Assembly: GCA_035764005.1 (NCBI GenBank)
Contig: DASTZZ010000021.1
Location: forward strand, 1-64,000
DNA: 64,000 nucleotides
Direction of reading: 5' to 3'
From: Terriglobales bacterium
Lineage (GTDB): Bacteria; Acidobacteriota; Terriglobia; Terriglobales; Acidobacteriaceae
This document shows positions 61,359-64,000 of the stretch, piece by piece. Within the stretch, counting starts at the first letter, position 1. The number at the start of each line of letters is the position of its first letter. A program made the position numbers and the translations under genes. The notes beneath the pieces are model-generated. The model had not been told where the DNA came from. It made no database searches and saw nothing but the letters and a program-made list of their open reading frames with translations.

Positions 61359-62783
61359 ATGAACATCGACTACTCGCAACGCATTCCTAATAACGTCGAT
61401 CTCGCCGGAGACCGTACGCTTCAGCGTGCCCTCGAGAAATGGCAGCCGGCTTTCCTGGGTTGGTGGAATGACACTGGTCCGGCGGACAGCACGGATCTGC
61501 AGGTATATCTACGCACTGCGATCAGCGTCGATCGCGATGGCTGGGCCAATTTCGGATACGTCCGCATGCCGGACTACCGATGGGGCATTTTCCTCGTGCC
61601 GCGCGACGAGGAGCGGAAGGTTCACTTCGGTGATCATCAGGGGCAAGCAGCGTGGCAGGAAGTCCCTGGAGAATATCGCTCGACGCTGCGGCGCATCATT
61701 GTCACGCAAGGTGACACCGAGCCTGCGTCGGTGGAGCAGCAGCGCCTGCTGGGAAAGACTGCACCGTCTCTCTACGACATGCGCAATCTTTTCCAGGTGA
61801 ACGTCGAGGAAGGACGGCATCTGTGGGCAATGGTCTATCTGCTGCATCGCTACTTCGGGAAAGACGGACGCGAAGAAGCCGAGTACTTGCTCGAGCGCCG
61901 TTCGGGTGACGCAAACAATCCGCGCATTCTCACTGCCTTCAATGAGCAGACGCGGCACTGGATTGCGTTTTTCATGTTTGCCTTTTTCACCGATCGCGAC
62001 GGAAAGTTTCAGCTTTCCTCGCTGGCAGAATCGGCTTTTGATCCGCTCTCGCGCACCTGCCGGTTCATGCTGACCGAAGAAGCGCATCACATGTTCGTCG
62101 GCGAATCGGGCGTTGCGCGCACGATTCAGCGTACCTGCGAAGTAATGAAGGAGCACGGCCTCACCGATCCCTCCCAAGGGCGTGAATTCGGCGTAGTCGA
62201 CCTGCAAACGCTGCAGAAATTCGTGAACTTCCATTTCAGCGTGACGCTCGATCTGTTCGGGTCCGAGATCTCGTCAAACGCTGCGACGTACTACACGACC
62301 GGCCTAAAAGGCCGCTATGAAGAAGGAAAGAAGCCCGATGACCATAAGCTCACCGCAGACGAATATCCGGTGCTCGATATGGATAACGGCCGCATCGTCG
62401 AAAAGCGGGTTCCTGCACTTACGGCGCTGAATGCGCGGCTCCGCGACGACTACATCGAAGAGATTCAGGGCGGCATCAACCGCTGGAACCGCATACCCGA
62501 CCAGCTCGGAATCCCATTTCGGTTCAAGCTGCCTCACGTCGGATTCCATCGCAAGATCGGCAATTTTTCCGGACAGTTCAATACTCCTGACGGACAAGTC
62601 GTCAGCGAGTCCGAGTGGAACAGCCGCCGTTGTGAGTGGATGCCGTCCGAGAGTGATCACCAGTACATCGAATCGCTCATGGGACAAGTCCTTGAGCCGG
62701 GCAAGTTCGCCAACTGGATCGCACCGCCGGCACGGGGAATCAACAACAAGCCGATCGATTTCGAGTACGTGAGGTTCAATTGA
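61359..62783 (+). CDS. boxB: Benzoyl-CoA 2,3-epoxidase, oxygenase subunit
   Basis: 474 residues from the ATG at 61359 (MNIDYSQRIPNNVDLAGDR), the normal N-terminus and length. Class I di-iron oxygenase that forms the 2,3-epoxide of benzoyl-CoA. Di-iron ligands lie in NVEEGRHLWAMVYLLHRYFG and in FMLTEEAHHMFVGESGV (Glu-x2-His pairs), plus helices with EQTRHWIAFFMFAFFTDRDGKFQL. The reductase partner BoxA is not in the window, so it must lie elsewhere or be replaced. Confidence 0.96.
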   Translation: MNIDYSQRIPNNVDLAGDRTLQRALEKWQPAFLGWWNDTGPADSTDLQVYLRTAISVDRDGWANFGYVRMPDYRWGIFLVPRDEERKVHFGDHQGQAAWQEVPGEYRSTLRRIIVTQGDTEPASVEQQRLLGKTAPSLYDMRNLFQVNVEEGRHLWAMVYLLHRYFGKDGREEAEYLLERRSGDANNPRILTAFNEQTRHWIAFFMFAFFTDRDGKFQLSSLAESAFDPLSRTCRFMLTEEAHHMFVGESGVARTIQRTCEVMKEHGLTDPSQGREFGVVDLQTLQKFVNFHFSVTLDLFGSEISSNAATYYTTGLKGRYEEGKKPDDHKLTADEYPVLDMDNGRIVEKRVPALTALNARLRDDYIEEIQGGINRWNRIPDQLGIPFRFKLPHVGFHRKIGNFSGQFNTPDGQVVSESEWNSRRCEWMPSESDHQYIESLMGQVLEPGKFANWIAPPARGINNKPIDFEYVRFN

Positions 62784-63205
62784 GTGCGGACCTTGTGGTA
62801 AATGACATTGGAATGAGTGATCGGTGGCCAGAAGGTTCTATCCACTCGGTCGAGGTTCGAGAATTTTCGGACAAGCTGCGTTCCGTTTCGGCACAAGCTC
62901 GCAAGCTCTTAGCTCACATTGCAGAACTCGCTTATCACGGCCGCGGACAGCAGCGTAAGCCCGACGTAGCTTATTTGCCCGAGCTTCATGAATCCTGCGG
63001 ACTCGATGTTGAAGCCATGTACTCATTGCTCAACGAATTGCAGCAGGCAAGGTTGATTCAACTGGAAGATCCCTATCCCTTCGAAGACGTAAAGATTCTG
63101 CCCTCTTCTGCGGGCTGGAATGTGCTTGAAGCGCTCGCGAAATTTTCTGAGACAGAAAAGCTTCCGCTGCGGGAGGTGCTCGTCAATTTTCGGGCAGTAT
63201 CCTAG
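62780..63205 (+). CDS. Unknown protein of the box cluster
   Basis: 141 residues from a TTG overlapping the boxB stop (TTGA); the ATG at 62813 is an alternative start. Helical, with a winged-helix-like pattern: SDKLRSVSAQARKLLAHIAELAYHGRG, LPELHESCGLDVEAMYSLLNELQQARLIQLEDPYP, then VKILPSSAGWNVLEALAKFSETEKLPLREVLVNF. No family recognised. It lies between boxB and boxR, ending 0 bp before the boxR ATG, so it is cotranscribed. A regulatory or accessory role is possible. Confidence 0.7.
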   Translation: MSADLVVNDIGMSDRWPEGSIHSVEVREFSDKLRSVSAQARKLLAHIAELAYHGRGQQRKPDVAYLPELHESCGLDVEAMYSLLNELQQARLIQLEDPYPFEDVKILPSSAGWNVLEALAKFSETEKLPLREVLVNFRAVS

Positions 63206-64000
63206 ATGGCCACGACTTCCCAAAACGGAGTTCATTCCTCACCACTCAAGAGCGGGGCGATGGAACCGCGGAGCGATTCCGAATATCTGCAGCTACTGGG
63301 AAAAAACATTCGATCGGCGCGCGCCGAGCGTGGGCTGACGCGCAAGGCTCTGGCCGCAGATTCGGGCGTATCTGAGCGCTTTCTCGCGCAGCTTGAGACC
63401 GGATCGGGAAACGCCTCGGTGCTTGTTCTGCGACAGATTGCCCGCGCGCTCGAAGTGCCACTCGAGACGATCCTGACAGTAGAAACGTCGCCTTCTTCCG
63501 ATCTGAAACACACGGTTGAATTTCTTCGCGGGCTCGCTCCGGAACACGTCGCTCGAGCTCGTCAGGTATTAACTGAACACTTTAGCAATCACCATGGCAA
63601 CTCGAGGAATGAGCGTATTGCGTTGATCGGGTTGCGCGGAGCAGGCAAATCCAGCGTGGGCAGGCTGCTCGCAGACAAACTCCGCATTCCCTTTTTCGAA
63701 CTTGACCGCCTGATTGAGCACGCGAGCGGGGTGTCGTTGTCGATGATCTTTGACTTATATGGTCAGCCTGGTTTTCGGCGCTTCGAGCGGCAGTGCCTCG
63801 ATGACTTGCTGCGGAGTCAATCTCGATTTGTTGTAGCCACGGGTGGCAGTCTCGTTTTGGAACCGGTGACGTACCGCACTCTCCTGAGCTCCTGCTATAC
63901 GCTCTGGCTGCAAGCCACCCCGGAGGAGCACATGGCGAGAGTCGTAGCGCAGGGAGACATGCGGCCGATGGCACACAATCCCGAAGCTATGTCTGACCTC
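63206..64000 (+). CDS. boxR: BoxR/BzdR-type regulator: XRE HTH fused to shikimate-kinase-like domain (3' end cut)
   Basis: Runs from the ATG at 63206 to the window edge (265 codons, no stop). Residues about 30-90 are an XRE helix-turn-helix (LGKNIRSARAERGLTRKALAADSGVSERFLAQLETGSGNASVLVLRQIARAL). After a linker, residue 133 onward is a shikimate-kinase-like P-loop domain (IALIGLRGAGKSSVGRLLADKL, PFFELDRLIEHASG, VVATGGSLV). This fusion is specific to the benzoyl-CoA-responsive repressors BzdR and BoxR, in which the kinase-like domain binds benzoyl-CoA rather than catalysing phosphorylation. It starts at the base after the unknown gene's stop. Confidence 0.93.
   Translation, partial: MATTSQNGVHSSPLKSGAMEPRSDSEYLQLLGKNIRSARAERGLTRKALAADSGVSERFLAQLETGSGNASVLVLRQIARALEVPLETILTVETSPSSDLKHTVEFLRGLAPEHVARARQVLTEHFSNHHGNSRNERIALIGLRGAGKSSVGRLLADKLRIPFFELDRLIEHASGVSLSMIFDLYGQPGFRRFERQCLDDLLRSQSRFVVATGGSLVLEPVTYRTLLSSCYTLWLQATPEEHMARVVAQGDMRPMAHNPEAMSDL

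Overview
The window looks like a chromosomal segment from an Acidobacteriota soil bacterium of the Terriglobia/Koribacter type. Three things point there: two very large Oar-like TonB-dependent receptors with an N-terminal carboxypeptidase-regulatory-like domain, a sedolisin-type secreted peptidase and a GH116 enzyme, and intergenic DNA crowded with several families of dispersed palindromic repeats. LpxC and the outer-membrane receptors show a diderm cell. No rRNA, CRISPR array, phage or transposase gene is visible; one tRNA-Glu is present.

Layout. 0-4.3 kb: S53 peptidase, a repeat-rich gap, trxB, an exported protein of unknown function. 4.3-15.7 kb: a sulfur island with two arms reading outward from 11.2 kb. 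The left arm is cysH-cysD-cysN followed by a TonB-dependent receptor; the right arm is a TauE/SafE-family anion permease followed by a second receptor. Between the arms lie two short cysteine-rich leader ORFs, each ahead of a strong intrinsic terminator and each with mutually exclusive 1:2, 2:3 and 3:4 RNA pairings. This is the most striking feature of the window: a divergent pair of candidate cysteine-responsive transcription attenuators. 16-32.5 kb: housekeeping genes (nfo, DAHP synthase, rpsA, a HIT protein, carbonic anhydrase, der, a DinG-like helicase, a TPR protein, HU, lepA, rpoD). 32.7-41 kb: a VapBC pair with a 24-bp palindromic operator, a beta-propeller protein, thiE, tRNA-Glu, a reduced gas-vesicle cluster (GvpA-family, GvpF/L, GvpK) and a divergent two-component system. 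41-49 kb: a small His/Cys-rich exported protein with an outer-membrane protein (possible metal theme), sdhCAB plus a glyoxalase-fold gene, a lipoprotein and mltG. 49-59 kb: GH116 glycosidase, dnaA, glmM, purB, a DUF433/DUF5615 toxin-antitoxin pair whose toxin is frameshifted, lpxC and a second frameshifted gene. 59.4 kb to the right edge: aerobic benzoyl-CoA (box) genes boxC, boxB, an unknown gene and a BoxR-type regulator cut by the window end, with TGCA repeats at the boxC promoter.

How the parts fit. CysDN activates sulfate to APS, and the CysH here has the cysteine pattern of an APS reductase, so sulfite is made without an APS kinase step. The permease of the other arm belongs to a family that includes sulfite, sulfonate and thiosulfate carriers. 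Control of both arms by cysteinyl-tRNA charging would tie sulfur uptake and reduction to cysteine demand. The box genes would hydroxylate and cleave benzoyl-CoA aerobically, with BoxR sensing benzoyl-CoA. Gene starts were moved from the longest ORF to the ATG/GTG/TTG best supported by ribosome-binding sites, signal peptides or family length. Assignments come from motifs read by eye; no database search was possible.
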